Assembly: GCF_900099605.1 (NCBI RefSeq)
Contig: NZ_FNDK01000019.1
Location: 1-64,000 of the forward strand
Direction: 5' to 3'
DNA from: Alteribacillus persepolensis
GTDB taxonomy: Bacteria > Bacillota > Bacilli > Bacillales > Marinococcaceae
Length of the DNA stretch: 64,000 bases
Of the stretch, positions 1 through 9,056 are shown in pieces (the first letter of the stretch is position 1; every line of letters starts with the position of its first letter). A model generated the notes under the pieces. That model was not told the DNA's origin, did not search any database, and was given only the letters and a program-made list of their open reading frames with translations. The translations under genes and the position numbers were made by a program.

Positions 1-884
1 ACTGCATCTTGACCGCCACTTAATGAGAGCGTTTCAGTAGCAGATCCTCCGTCAATTGAATCAGATCCTTCAGCAGTAACACTAAAGGCAGTCATATCTA
101 ATCCAGAAGGTTTATTAGTGTCACCATCTGAACCCTGAATTAGTCCTTCTATGTCAGAAGCTGAATAAGTTATTGCATCATCTAAAGTAATAGTAAGTTC
201 ATCCCCCGCAGTATTAAACGATGCTGTTTCATTTCCAGCACCCAAGCCATTTGAATTTGCAAAGGTAATATCAATATTACCTGTACTTTCATTGGAAATT
301 CCAGCTTCAATGGTAAAGTCGTTAGACCCACCGATGGTCCCTGTAGCTTCTGCTTGTGCTGCGTCTTGTCCAGTACTATTTTCAGTAGCTGTAGCATTAA
401 CATTTGCAGCTACTTTACCACCTGTTAAGGTATCAGCAGAAATTTCTGCATTGGCAGTAATTTCACGTCCACCGTCTAGCAAGCTTTGCGTGTTAAATTC
501 AGTAGTATTACCGATTCGGTTAATTTCAGAGGTCAATTGATTCATTTCTTTTTGAATTTCTTCACGATCCACTTCTACGTTTGTATCGTTGGATGCTTGT
601 GTTGCTAATTCACGCATACGCTGAAGAATAGAGTGTGTCTCATTAAGTGCACCTTCAGCAGTCTGAATCATGGAAATACCATCTTGTGCGTTACGGGATG
701 CTTGATCCAAACCATTGATTTGCGCACGCATTTTCTCGGAAATCGCTAAACCTGCTGCGTCATCACCAGCACGGTTAATACGAAGGCCGGAAGAAAGCTT
801 TTCCATAGAATTTTGTTGCGCTTGTTGATTGATTCCCATTTGACGATGAGTATTCATCGCTGGAATGTTGTTGTTAATAATCAT
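1..884 (-). CDS. hag: Flagellin, N-terminal part (3' end beyond window)
   Basis: Structural subunit of the flagellar filament, exported through the flagellar type III system. The reading frame begins [17 protein letters not shown] and continues with the conserved D0/D1 segment ([21 protein letters not shown], then [19 protein letters not shown]), which is diagnostic of bacterial flagellin. From about residue 180 it enters a variable, Ser/Thr/Gly/Asp-rich central region and runs off the left edge still open, so the C-terminal D0 helix is not seen. A strong ribosome site (GGAGGG at 893-898) lies 8 bases before the ATG. Upstream lies a 173-base leader with two GGA-loop hairpins and then a csrA-like gene, the arrangement expected for CsrA-controlled flagellin. 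Identification is secure; the full length is unknown. Confidence 0.96.
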   Translation of the reverse strand, partial: MIINNNIPAMNTHRQMGINQQAQQNSMEKLSSGLRINRAGDDAAGLAISEKMRAQINGLDQASRNAQDGISMIQTAEGALNETHSILQRMRELATQASNDTNVEVDREEIQKEMNQLTSEINRIGNTTEFNTQSLLDGGREITANAEISADTLTGGKVAANVNATATENSTGQDAAQAEATGTIGGSNDFTIEAGISNESTGNIDITFANSNGLGAGNETASFNTAGDELTITLDDAITYSASDIEGLIQGSDGDTNKPSGLDMTAFSVTAEGSDSIDGGSATETLSLSGGQDA

Positions 885-910
885 ACTAAAATCCCTCCAT
901 AGATTTTTAA

Positions 911-930
911 GTTCTACGTCCGTGTAGAAC
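911..930 (-). promoter_or_regulatory. CsrA-type hairpin in the hag leader, proximal
   Basis: On the minus strand a 7-bp perfect stem (GTTCTAC/GTAGAAC) closes a six-base loop ACGGAC. The RNA therefore presents GGA in a hexaloop flanked by UAC and GUA, close to the known CsrA consensus RUACARGGAUGU. It sits 12 bases upstream of the Shine-Dalgarno sequence, which itself contains GGA. B. subtilis hag is repressed by CsrA bound at two such leader sites. The function here is inferred from that precedent. Confidence 0.6.
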
Positions 931-981
931 TTTTAATATATTTCAAATCTCAAGATAAATAAGAGTTCATCCAGATCTCTT

Positions 982-999
982 GCTTCCATCCTTGAAAGC
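982..999 (-). promoter_or_regulatory. CsrA-type hairpin in the hag leader, distal
   Basis: On the minus strand the stem GCTTTC/GGAAGC (six pairs, one a G-T wobble) closes the hexaloop AAGGAT with GGA in its centre. Together with the hairpin at 911-930 this gives two spaced candidate CsrA sites in the same leader. Confidence 0.5.
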
Positions 1000-1057
1000 T
1001 ATGTATCTACCTTGAGGATTTGACAAAATTAGTTGAAACTACTTCGTTTCTGTAAAC

Positions 1058-1231
1058 TTACTTATTGTAGTCTTCATAAATTTCTTCTCGGAGTACGGGA
1101 ATATCTTTTGGGGCCTCGATTTTTAACCTAAAGATATCTTTCTCCTTATCTTGTTCAAGCATGGTAATCTTAATGTTATTACCAATGATAATGCTTTCTC
1201 CAGATTGCCTTCCTACAACTAACCCCGTAAT
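1058..1231 (-). CDS. csrA: CsrA-like translational regulator with non-canonical start
   Basis: Small RNA-binding regulator; CsrA dimers bind GGA hairpins and block translation. The frame reads LVVGRQSGESIIIGNNIKITML, then APKDIPVLREEIYEDYNK. It keeps the family's five-strand core and the C-terminal REEIY motif whose Arg contacts RNA in CsrA. No ATG, GTG or TTG opens this frame. The only codons between the upstream in-frame TGA and the conserved Leu are ATT, ACG and GGG. ATT at 1229-1231 lies 8 bases after an AGGAGG site, an ideal spacing, so an ATT start (57 aa) is the simplest reading; ACG (56 aa) is the alternative. The overlapping ATG and GTG at this site are out of frame. It could also be a decayed gene. 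It directly precedes hag. No fliW-like gene is seen upstream. Confidence 0.7.
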   Translation of the reverse strand: MTGLVVGRQSGESIIIGNNIKITMLEQDKEKDIFRLKIEAPKDIPVLREEIYEDYNK

Positions 1232-1619
1232 TCACCCATCCTCCTTGATGTTATCTACTATTTGTATCGGTCATAACATAAAAACATTAAGACTAAGAAC
1301 TTGTTTTTTGTTAAACTTTTTATTTTAATATGTAATTTTTTATACAGTGGGGTACATTTCCTACTTGGGAAATGTGATTGATATTAAAAGTATCCTTTCG
1401 TTCATTTTGATACTTTCCTCTGTAAGTATTTCCTTCTAAATAAAAAAATCTATTAACTATACCAATTATTTAAAGAAAAAGTTAATTAAATAAATGTACA
1501 TAAAAGGAGATTGCTAGAATTTAAATTTCACCTATAATATATGTAGATAACCTACTAATGCTTTCTTTTACATCTCCCGTTTATTTAAGAATAATTCCTA
1601 GAAAAGACGGTGATATCAA
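1232..1619. other. Intergenic, AT-rich, no gene seen
   Basis: A very AT-rich gap between the divergent csrA-like and HEPN-like genes. Promoters for both could lie here, but I could not identify a convincing -35/-10 pair. There is no remnant of fliW, which usually precedes csrA in Bacillus. Confidence 0.4.
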
Positions 1620-1979
1620 TTGAACACTGTGTCTTTTATGACTCAATCCTATCAATACTTGTATGCTATTGAAATGAGCCTACGTGAAACAATAACCCGT
1701 GAATTATTGTCCGCCTACGGTACAGCTTGGGAGCAGCAAACTGGAGAAAAACATACATTTTCAACCTGCTACTATCATGAATTAATTCCTTACTTCGCCA
1801 AACACTCTCCCTTACAAAAATTCTTTACTGCCACAGAACGCAAACAACTTTATCAACTCACTCCAATCAGAAATAAAATCTGCCACATGCGAACATTAGA
1901 AGAAAAAGAATTTAAACAATTAGAGAGCTGTTATCAACTGGTAAAGAGGCGACTTCATAAATTCGAACTACAAGCATAA
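1620..1979 (+). CDS. Small HEPN-like protein with RX4H motif
   Basis: A 119-residue, mostly helical protein. Its C-terminal half contains RNKICH (residues 84-89), matching the R-X4-H catalytic motif of HEPN ribonucleases. The N-terminal helix AIEMSLRETITRELL followed by YGTAW resembles Swt1/Abi-type HEPN families. Such proteins act as RNases in toxin-antitoxin, abortive-infection and stress systems; a role here is inference. The start is TTG at 1620 behind a weak GGTG site. It stands alone between the flagellin region and an IS-type transposase, in AT-rich sequence, with no obvious antitoxin (for example MNT) partner within view. It may be a mobile or defence-related gene, or a remnant of a longer one. 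Confidence 0.55.
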   Translation: MNTVSFMTQSYQYLYAIEMSLRETITRELLSAYGTAWEQQTGEKHTFSTCYYHELIPYFAKHSPLQKFFTATERKQLYQLTPIRNKICHMRTLEEKEFKQLESCYQLVKRRLHKFELQA

Positions 1980-2280
1980 GCGTACGATTTACAGATTTCC
2001 AACATACATTTATGAAGAAAAAAGACTAAATAAGATTTTAATTAAATCAAAAGCTTAAAATTTATTTGACGTATTCGGCAATCAGCTCATGTAATAGACA
2101 GTATTATGTTTGTTCGTTATTTCCTATGAATATACAAAAGCAGCTTAGTGTTTAACGTATAGCCTCCGCCAGCATAATTTTGAACAGGTATTCTGCTTTT
2201 CCAACAATTTGTCCACTGCTATTGCCATAAACAGCCACTAATTACGGTAATGTTCAAACTAATTAGAAAGGAATCTTGTT
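1980..2280. other. Upstream flank of the transposase, probable element end
   Basis: AT-rich sequence with no gene. It includes a short GC-richer patch near 2160-2200 (GCCTCCGCCAGCATAATTT). From memory this resembles sequence found near the left end of related integrase-type elements, but I cannot fix terminal inverted repeats or a target duplication by eye. Confidence 0.3.
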
Positions 2281-3378
2281 ATGTCTTTATCTCGTTCATT
2301 ATTTTTATGCTTAAAAGAATGGATGCACTACCTCTTATATTTTTTGAAACTTTACTTTAAATCCTCACATGATATTAAATTAGAAAATATTGCCCTCAGA
2401 AGCCAACTTGCACTTTACATCCAACGCTGTGACAAACAAAAACTGCCTAAACCAACGCCAACACCTGCTTTTAGACAACTATGGCTTTTCCTCTCTATGC
2501 ATTTGAAGCAGTGGAAGTCCCACCTTATTCTTGTCAAACCTGACACAGTTATTAAATGGCATCGAACAGCTTTTACATTTCATTGGAAAAGAAAATCAAG
2601 GAAGGTTGGGCGACCGAAAATATCTCGTGAAACGATTCACCTTATAAAGCGTGTACATCAAGAAAATCCGTTGTTATCACCTGAGAAAATTCATGAAAAA
2701 CTCAAGCTGCTAGGAATTGAGAAACCTCCTGTACCAAATACGATTTCTAAATATCTCCCTAGTACGCGTCAACCACCTACTGAAAAACAAATGCAGTCTT
2801 GGAAAACTTTTCTCAAAAATCATCAGTCTGATACTTGGGCTACCGACTTCTTTACCATTCCGACTTTAACTTTTGATGTACTCTATGGCTTAGTCATTAT
2901 TCATCACCAAACTCGTAAGATTATCCATTTTGAAGTAACAACCAATCCAACCGCGGAATGGATGATTCAACAATTTAGAAATGCTACACCTTATGGAAAA
3001 GCACCTAAGTATCTTATCCATGATAATGACAGCATCTTCCGTTCCAAAGCATTTCAACGTTTTTTAACTTCATCAGGAATTACTACAAAAAGAACGGCGT
3101 TTCAATCACCTTGGCAAAATCCGTATGCGGAAAGAGTCATTGGCACGCTACGGCGAGAATTGCTGGATCATATTATTCCATTAAACGAAACGCATTTAGA
3201 GCAGTTACTGACAGAATACATTGAACAATATTACAATACAGAACGCACACACCAAGGAATAAACGGTAAGACACCAGTTCCATCACCTGAATATATACCT
3301 ACTGATTTAAAAAATATAAAAATAAAAGCAACTCCTGTGCTGAATGGACTTTACCATACATACAAAAGAGTTGCTTAG
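2281..3378 (+). mobile_element. DDE transposase/integrase-core protein (IS-type)
   Basis: A 365-residue transposase with an rve-type RNase H fold. Visible catalytic residues are Asp in WATDFF (about D189), Asp in IHDNDSIF (D248 or D250) and Glu in PYAERVIGTLRRE (about E284). The N-terminal half has the KPDTVIKWHR and GRPKIS motifs typical of a single-ORF integrase-core family related to IS3/IS481. It catalyses strand transfer of its own element. The frame is complete and intact. The ATG follows AGAAAGGAA. Ends of the element were not resolved. Together with the neighbouring HEPN-like gene it marks the first 3.5 kb as an accessory patch. Confidence 0.88.
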
Positions 3379-3661
3379 ACAACATAAACCAACTTTTCTT
3401 AAACTCCAGCCTTTAAAAAATGCTTTTACAAGGCTTGTTTGTCATGTCTTATTTTAATTTTGGCTTTATCTAATGAAGACATTCTACTAGACGCTTCTAA
3501 AAATCTTCCCTTTTCCCCCCTTTTTATCAATAACCTTCTACATATTTTAGTAGGTACTAGCTGTTTTTAGTTACGGATGGACTTTTTGAAGGGTACAACT
3601 TCCTTCTTATAAAACATTTGTTAGATATGTTTTTTGCAGTGACAGGCATTCTACCAAGAAA
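3379..3661. other. Intergenic after transposase, no gene seen
   Basis: AT-rich sequence between the transposase stop and the S-layer gene terminator. No coding frame with family resemblance. It probably contains the right end of the insertion element. Confidence 0.35.
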
Positions 3662-3702
3662 AAGACACCGAAGTAAGACTCAGTGTCTGTACTCGGTGTC
3701 TT
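3662..3702. terminator. Bidirectional hairpin terminator, S-layer gene
   Basis: A 10-bp perfect stem (AAGACACCGA/TCGGTGTCTT) with a 21-base loop, flanked by A and T runs on either side. It serves the minus-strand S-layer gene and possibly plus-strand read-through from the transposase. Confidence 0.8.
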
Positions 3703-3754
3703 TTCTTCACTTCTTTCCCTCAATTAATGAAGTTATGAAGTAACGTTTCGGTTA

Positions 3755-6700
3755 TTATTCAGCAATTGCAAGTCCCCAAGTGCTATCAGTTTCATTCCAA
3801 GTAGCAGTGTATGTTACTTCATTTCCTGCTTCATCGGTAACTGTGAATTCGATTGTCTCTCCATCATTAGCACCATCTTCTGTGTTTAGAGTAGCTGCTT
3901 GAGCGTTGACGGACGCATCAAATGTTACACCAGCCCCCGTACCCTCATCAACCACAGCTACGCCTGAAGCATTTTCGCTAAATTCTACGTCAAATGTTGT
4001 ATTATCATTTGTACCGTCTGCAGCTTCTGACACTGTTGGTGCTTCAGTATCAATTTCAAAATCGAAGTCATTGTCATCGCCTGTAGCATCTGAAGTTTCG
4101 TCGCCACTTGTTACAGTTGCTTTTACAGTGTATTCACCATCATCAAGACCATAAAGATCTAGTGTAGAAGTCACTGTACCACGAAGTAGGTCACTTGATG
4201 CAAGTTCTTCAGTAGCAAATTCAAAACCATCAACTGTAACAGTGATAGTATCTCCTGCTTCTACTTCAGACTCTTCAAAGTCTATCACGAAATCTACTGC
4301 TTCAGCATTAGCCTCAGTGTATTCCTCAGCGTCGAAGACACCATCCTCTAAATTATCATCAGAAACAGAGACTGTTGGTGCTGTTAAGGATTCTTCACTA
4401 CCGTTGTCATCACCGCTACCACTGTCGTCGCCCTCATTTGCAACATCTTCTTCCCAAAGAACTACAGCTTCAGCAAAGCGACTATTGTCAGCTGTCAACG
4501 CTACACTTACTTCATCTCCAACTTCAATGTCACGCAGTGATTCTGCTGACCAGTCATCTTCATCGGAATCAGTTGCATCATATACTGCATCAGTGAACTC
4601 CAATTCATAAGTCTCACCGTCCACTTCGATTTCATTATTACTAACACTTACATCAGTAACAATTCCATTACCTTCATGGTAATATTCATCGGTGGCTACG
4701 TCAGTAACAACTGTTCCTGCTTCATTGATAGTAAGTCTATCAAGAGTTCCTTCTTCAACATTAATGTCGGAATCACTTACGTCGTACGTTACTTCTTCAC
4801 CCTCTACTAAAGCAGTGATACGTACAACATCTCCATCGGATACTGCAACATCTGTAATGAGAGCATAAACGTCTTCTTCATTAGCTACAGTGTCTTCGTA
4901 TGCAACGATATGAGTGACGTTTCCATCTTCATCATAATAGATAACAGCTTCCTCAGCACCAATGTCCACGCCATCTTCTTTTAGTTCGCCCCAAGTAGTT
5001 ACGTCTACATCATCAGTGTCAGGGTCACTGTAGTCATCAGCATCAGATACGTCATAGACAACTGTGCTGTCCTGTAAACGGTAACCATCTGCAAAACTAT
5101 CATCTTCATCGATAGCACTTTCAAGAACCTGAGAGTTCTGGTTAAATTCTAATTCAGTTACATTGCCATCGTCATCTTCAATAACATTAAGGATGTTACG
5201 AACTCTATCGTTATCCTCATTCTCTTCAAGGTATTCATCTAGGTCGACAACTACCTCTGCATAACTTTCATCATCATTTACTGCAAGAATGAAACTAGCA
5301 TTTTCTCTATTGTCGATGTCTGTGTCAAAAGTTTCATTGTCAGTGAATGATTTCGCAAATACAAATTCATCAACTTCTTCAGGGTCATCAGAGTCATCAC
5401 CTGGGAAGTCTCTATTGACTCTAAATTCTGTTTCAGAGTCGCCATCAATAACCGTGATTTCATCTAATTGACTGAGTGCAAAGTCATAAAGGGAAGAGTC
5501 CCCATCTGCATTCACACCTTCGATTTCAACACGGTCATTGTCTAGGTTATCAAAGTATGGAGTAACTCCATCTTGAAGGTAGAGATGATTATCATTTGAA
5601 GCAACTTCTTCAGTGTTACCAGTAACGTATACTAAGTCACCCTTATGGTTAAGGTATAATGTTACTTCTCCACCAGCTTGAAGCTCTTGTGCTTCATCTT
5701 CATCGAGGTCTTCAAAATCTCCGTCCTCATCAAGATATTTCGCACGTACTTCATCGTCGGATACGTAATCGTATCTTTCTCCATCAATTTCAAAGCTGTC
5801 TTCAAAGACGTTTTCAATTTCACCTGTGACTGTATTGTTATAAACAACGGCGAACCCGTCTCCATCATAAGCATCTTCGTTAAAGAATACTAAATCGCCT
5901 TCTTCAATGTCATCAATAGAGATTTGTTTACCATCTTTAACAATGATGTAATCTTCAAGATCTAACTCGTTATCATCTTGACCTAAAATGTAGTTGCCAT
6001 CTACTTCTTCAACCAACACTGGGTCCTCTTCTAGGTCATAAGCATAAACACGTGCTACATCGCCATTGTCATCAAAGATAATTTTTGCATAGTCGTACTC
6101 TTCGTCAATTAAGTCTGCAACTTCATCTTGACCTTCCGCAACTACCTCACCATCATCAGAACCAGCTTCATCATTAACGATGAATACTACGTCTTCAGCA
6201 AGGTCATACTTTGTGCCTTCATCTACAGTTTCGATTTCATCGTCTTTATTTACTTCGATGGCATCGTAAACAACATCTTCATGAGTGATAAGTTCAAAAT
6301 CTTGTACTACATCATCAGAGTCAAACCATACACGAATTTCTTGACCAAGAGCTTCTTGGAAGTTAAGTTCAAAGTCTTCAGGTACATCTAATGTAACAGA
6401 CTCTGCTTCAGGATTATCGGAGTCGCCATAAGTAACTTCAATTTCACGCTCTTCAGAATCAACTTCTGTAACACGAGCATAATCGTCGTCATCAAGGTAA
6501 GCTGGACGAACGAAAGTATCTTCTAAATCTCCAAGTTGGATAGTGTACTCTGTAAGACGTTCAATTTCATAGTTATCTTCATCGTCATAAAGAACGATTT
6601 CTGCAGACATACCATCAGATGCTAGTTCTACACTCTCTACACCTACACGCTCAAGGCTTGCAGATTCAAAGATGCGGATATCACTGCGGTCAAGCTCCTC

Positions 6701-7420
6701 ACGATAAGGGCTAGTGAAGTCAACTTGAAGTACGTGACCATCTTCAGTAAGCGCACTTACGCCTGCAATTTCAGTTGGCTCGGCAACTTCTAGTGCACGG
6801 TCAAGGAATACAGCGAATTGCGCACGGTTTACTGTTTCGCCTGGACGGAATTTGCCGTCTGCTGTATTGGTAATGCCGTATTGAGCAAGGATTTCAATGT
6901 TTTCTTTATGGCTGGCGTTTGCTTCGTCAATGTCTACAACGCCTGGGTCTTCGCCTTTGTCTTCAAGGTCGAAAGCACGCACAAGGATAGTCGCCATTTG
7001 CTGGCGGGAAAGATCCATGCCGCCTGCGAATACAGTGTTGTCTTCACGACCTTTGATAAGGCCGGCTTCTTTCACTGCTGCAGCGTATGGAGTGTAATAG
7101 CTGTCGTCTGTAAGGTCTTCAAATGGAGCAGACGCGTTTTCATCTACTTCCAAATCAAACGCTCTTACAAGAAGTTCTGCTACTTGACCACGCTTGATTT
7201 CTGCACCAGGGGCATATGTACCGTCAGGGTAACCATTAATAACGCCTTGGTCAGACAAACGTTGGATTTCTTCAGACGCCCAATAATCGTTGGATACGTC
7301 GGTAAAAGATTCAGCTGCTTGAGCATCTTGTTGTACGACTGCTGGTGCAGCACTTGCTACAACGGCAGCAGAAAGGGATGTTGCAAGAAACTTGCGGTAA
7401 GACTTAGGTTGGTAAGCCAT
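3755..7420 (-). CDS. S-layer protein with three N-terminal SLH domains
   Basis: Probable main surface-array protein, exported and anchored non-covalently to secondary cell-wall polymer. Residues 1-36 are a signal peptide ending AQA. Three SLH domains follow at about 38-80, 100-145 and 155-205 (FTDVSNDYWA, FRPGETVNRAQFAVFLDRAL). The rest, about 1000 residues, is extremely Asp/Glu-rich and beta-rich. A linker with GDDSGSGDDNGSEE precedes C-terminal Ig/cadherin-like repeats (TVKATVTSGDETS, EFTVTDEAGNEVTYTATW). Such acidity is typical of halophile or alkaliphile exoproteins. The ATG at 7418-7420 is 11 bases after AAGGAGG; an in-frame TTG two codons earlier (7424-7426) is 5 bases after it, so the start is uncertain by two residues. 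A consensus promoter lies 190 bases upstream. Confidence 0.9.
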   Translation of the reverse strand: MAYQPKSYRKFLATSLSAAVVASAAPAVVQQDAQAAESFTDVSNDYWASEEIQRLSDQGVINGYPDGTYAPGAEIKRGQVAELLVRAFDLEVDENASAPFEDLTDDSYYTPYAAAVKEAGLIKGREDNTVFAGGMDLSRQQMATILVRAFDLEDKGEDPGVVDIDEANASHKENIEILAQYGITNTADGKFRPGETVNRAQFAVFLDRALEVAEPTEIAGVSALTEDGHVLQVDFTSPYREELDRSDIRIFESASLERVGVESVELASDGMSAEIVLYDDEDNYEIERLTEYTIQLGDLEDTFVRPAYLDDDDYARVTEVDSEEREIEVTYGDSDNPEAESVTLDVPEDFELNFQEALGQEIRVWFDSDDVVQDFELITHEDVVYDAIEVNKDDEIETVDEGTKYDLAEDVVFIVNDEAGSDDGEVVAEGQDEVADLIDEEYDYAKIIFDDNGDVARVYAYDLEEDPVLVEEVDGNYILGQDDNELDLEDYIIVKDGKQISIDDIEEGDLVFFNEDAYDGDGFAVVYNNTVTGEIENVFEDSFEIDGERYDYVSDDEVRAKYLDEDGDFEDLDEDEAQELQAGGEVTLYLNHKGDLVYVTGNTEEVASNDNHLYLQDGVTPYFDNLDNDRVEIEGVNADGDSSLYDFALSQLDEITVIDGDSETEFRVNRDFPGDDSDDPEEVDEFVFAKSFTDNETFDTDIDNRENASFILAVNDDESYAEVVVDLDEYLEENEDNDRVRNILNVIEDDDGNVTELEFNQNSQVLESAIDEDDSFADGYRLQDSTVVYDVSDADDYSDPDTDDVDVTTWGELKEDGVDIGAEEAVIYYDEDGNVTHIVAYEDTVANEEDVYALITDVAVSDGDVVRITALVEGEEVTYDVSDSDINVEEGTLDRLTINEAGTVVTDVATDEYYHEGNGIVTDVSVSNNEIEVDGETYELEFTDAVYDATDSDEDDWSAESLRDIEVGDEVSVALTADNSRFAEAVVLWEEDVANEGDDSGSGDDNGSEESLTAPTVSVSDDNLEDGVFDAEEYTEANAEAVDFVIDFEESEVEAGDTITVTVDGFEFATEELASSDLLRGTVTSTLDLYGLDDGEYTVKATVTSGDETSDATGDDNDFDFEIDTEAPTVSEAADGTNDNTTFDVEFSENASGVAVVDEGTGAGVTFDASVNAQAATLNTEDGANDGETIEFTVTDEAGNEVTYTATWNETDSTWGLAIAE

Positions 7421-7456
7421 TTGCAAATCTTCCTCCTTTTTATTAGGTACTCTACT

Positions 7457-7477
7457 CTAGTATTAGTAGAATACTAG
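7457..7477 (-). promoter_or_regulatory. Leader hairpin before the S-layer gene
   Basis: A perfect 8-bp inverted repeat (CTAGTATT/AATACTAG, 5-base loop) about 20 bases upstream of the Shine-Dalgarno sequence, inside the inferred 180-base leader. Leaders with hairpins stabilise abundant surface-layer mRNAs in other bacteria; that role here is inferred. Confidence 0.4.
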
Positions 7478-7612
7478 TTTCTAATGTTCAGAGACGATCA
7501 CGCCATCTGGTTCCTCAACGATCTATTGTCGGGTCATCGGAATACAGAAGCGTTCGCATATCCTACATTAGAATGATATAATTTCCGTTTTTTCTCAAAA
7601 ACTGCAAAAATT

Positions 7613-7641
7613 ATTATACTTGCCAGTTTTTAGGCTGTCAA
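7613..7641 (-). promoter_or_regulatory. Perfect sigma-A promoter of the S-layer gene
   Basis: The minus strand reads TTGACA (7636-7641), exactly 17 bases, then TATAAT (7613-7618). All twelve consensus bases match. Transcription would begin near 7606, giving a leader of about 180 bases. This fits very high constitutive expression. Confidence 0.85.
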
Positions 7642-8180
7642 ACACCCTGCACAAGTGCTAAATGCACTGTAATATAATGGATAATTGAACAGAATACGGC
7701 AATTATTGTACACATTTTACAATGAATTCTACTACATTCTACTCATATTTACTACCCATAAGAAAAATTATTTAGATAATTTTCATAGATTACCGCGGCT
7801 TTTGTTTTACATATCGTTTTTCTTGGAACGACATTTTTAAATTGGCAACAGAGTCTATCGTCTCTTTTTGTTTTTCCAATGTTTCCCTCACCTTACATAT
7901 TGAAACATACAAGTTACAGTTCTGTCACGCAAATATTACGTTTTTATAAAAAATGAGCCATTGGTTGCTCCATCGTCTGTCCTGCATACACCGTACGCGG
8001 GGATGAAGGGGGACAACCGCTTCTAAGAAAAAAGAACTCCTTCCAAAAGCATACACAGCCTCTATCACACACAACGAAGGGTATGCTTCAAATAGAGAAG
8101 TATGCTGCACGTTCTGTGAAAGAGTACAGTTATTTATGTAAAAATATGAAATGTCACAGATCACTCATACGAAACAGCAA
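7642..8180. other. Intergenic, no gene seen
   Basis: About 540 bases between the S-layer promoter and the terminator of the neighbouring lipoprotein gene. Short frames exist here, but they have no ribosome site or recognisable protein character. Confidence 0.4.
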
Positions 8181-8181
8181 A

Positions 8182-8220
8182 AAAAGCAGCCTGCGCATCA
8201 TAGTGACACAGACTGCTTTT
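8182..8220 (-). terminator. Terminator of the lipoprotein gene
   Basis: Stem AAAAGCAG/CTGCTTTT, followed on the minus strand by a run of T. It lies 27 bases past the lipoprotein stop codon. Confidence 0.65.
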
Positions 8221-8246
8221 CTTCCTATTATTCATTGTTTTGTTTA

Positions 8247-9056
8247 TTATTCTTCGTTGTCTTCCTCTTCTTCTGCTTGCATTTGTTCTTGTTGAATTTC
8301 TTTTATCTTTTCCTCGATAAACGTTTCTAAATCACCTTCTGCCTCGTTGTAATCGTCGTAGCGGACACTCGATGTTTCATTAAAGGTTTGCAGCTCACCG
8401 GCTAATTCAATCGTAAACGTAAACCGGCTGTCATAGCCGCGCAGGCGCATGTCGTCTTTATTAATGTAGGCCGCCATATCAATGCGGTCGAGCTGAATGG
8501 ATGACTGCTCCTCTTCCCCCAGGCCGTCTCCATCAATAACACCTAAGCTTTGCAGTTTCTTTTCTACTAATGACACATGCCTTTCATCGGTTCCTTTGAA
8601 CGATACTTCGTAATACTCTTCTTCCTCTTTCATCAGAAACTCGTCTTCAAATTCAAGAAAGAAGCGCATATCTTCTGTTGGCTTGATGAGCGGCTGCAGC
8701 TCGTCTGCGTTGGTATCATGATCTTCCCATTCTTTGTTTTCTCTTACTTCTACATCGTCTCCGTTCACACGAAAGTCCAGCTCTACTGCTTCGTTGACAT
8801 CAATCACATTCATGTTCGATTCTATGTACGCTTGCAGGGGTTCATCATATTGCACTGCCCCGCGCGCAAAGCTTGAAACGGTTTGTTGTTCGGCACTGAG
8901 CGTGTCAGAATGCGTGAAATATACGCTGTCAATCTGCTCCATTTCCTCAATGGACTGTTTGTATACATCTTCTGGCAATTGTTCTTCGCCGCATGCACTT
9001 AGCAGCACCACGCTGGCACCAGCTGCAAGTACAGCCGCTTTTTTCGCTATCTTCAT
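8247..9056 (-). CDS. Secreted acidic lipoprotein (DUF6612-like)
   Basis: A 269-residue lipoprotein. The signal peptide (MKIAKKAAVLAAGASVVLL) ends in the lipobox LSAC, so the mature protein starts at Cys22 and is tethered to the outer face of the membrane. The remainder alternates short beta strands and acidic stretches, with Y-x-N-K-D-D-M near residue 195, and ends in a Glu-rich helix (about 240-269). The layout resembles LolA/DUF6612-type lipoproteins of Bacillaceae; the family assignment is tentative. GGAGAG lies 6 bases before the ATG. It is monocistronic with its own terminator. The C-terminal part of the SLH protein at 16972-18612 looks built the same way. Function unknown. Confidence 0.75.
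   Translation of the reverse strand: MKIAKKAAVLAAGASVVLLSACGEEQLPEDVYKQSIEEMEQIDSVYFTHSDTLSAEQQTVSSFARGAVQYDEPLQAYIESNMNVIDVNEAVELDFRVNGDDVEVRENKEWEDHDTNADELQPLIKPTEDMRFFLEFEDEFLMKEEEEYYEVSFKGTDERHVSLVEKKLQSLGVIDGDGLGEEEQSSIQLDRIDMAAYINKDDMRLRGYDSRFTFTIELAGELQTFNETSSVRYDDYNEAEGDLETFIEEKIKEIQQEQMQAEEEEDNEE

Noticed and set aside
885-1057. Sigma-D promoter for hag
   Set aside because: Expected from B. subtilis, but no TAAA-N15-CCGATAT match could be found in this leader.
3906-7477. Long open frames antisense to the S-layer gene (for example plus strand 4242-4610 and 6818-7477)
   Set aside because: They arise from the Asp/Glu codon bias of the S-layer gene, have no ribosome sites and no protein-like composition.
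7925-8164. Minus-strand 79-residue frame upstream of the S-layer gene
   Set aside because: No ribosome site, mixed composition and no resemblance to a known family.
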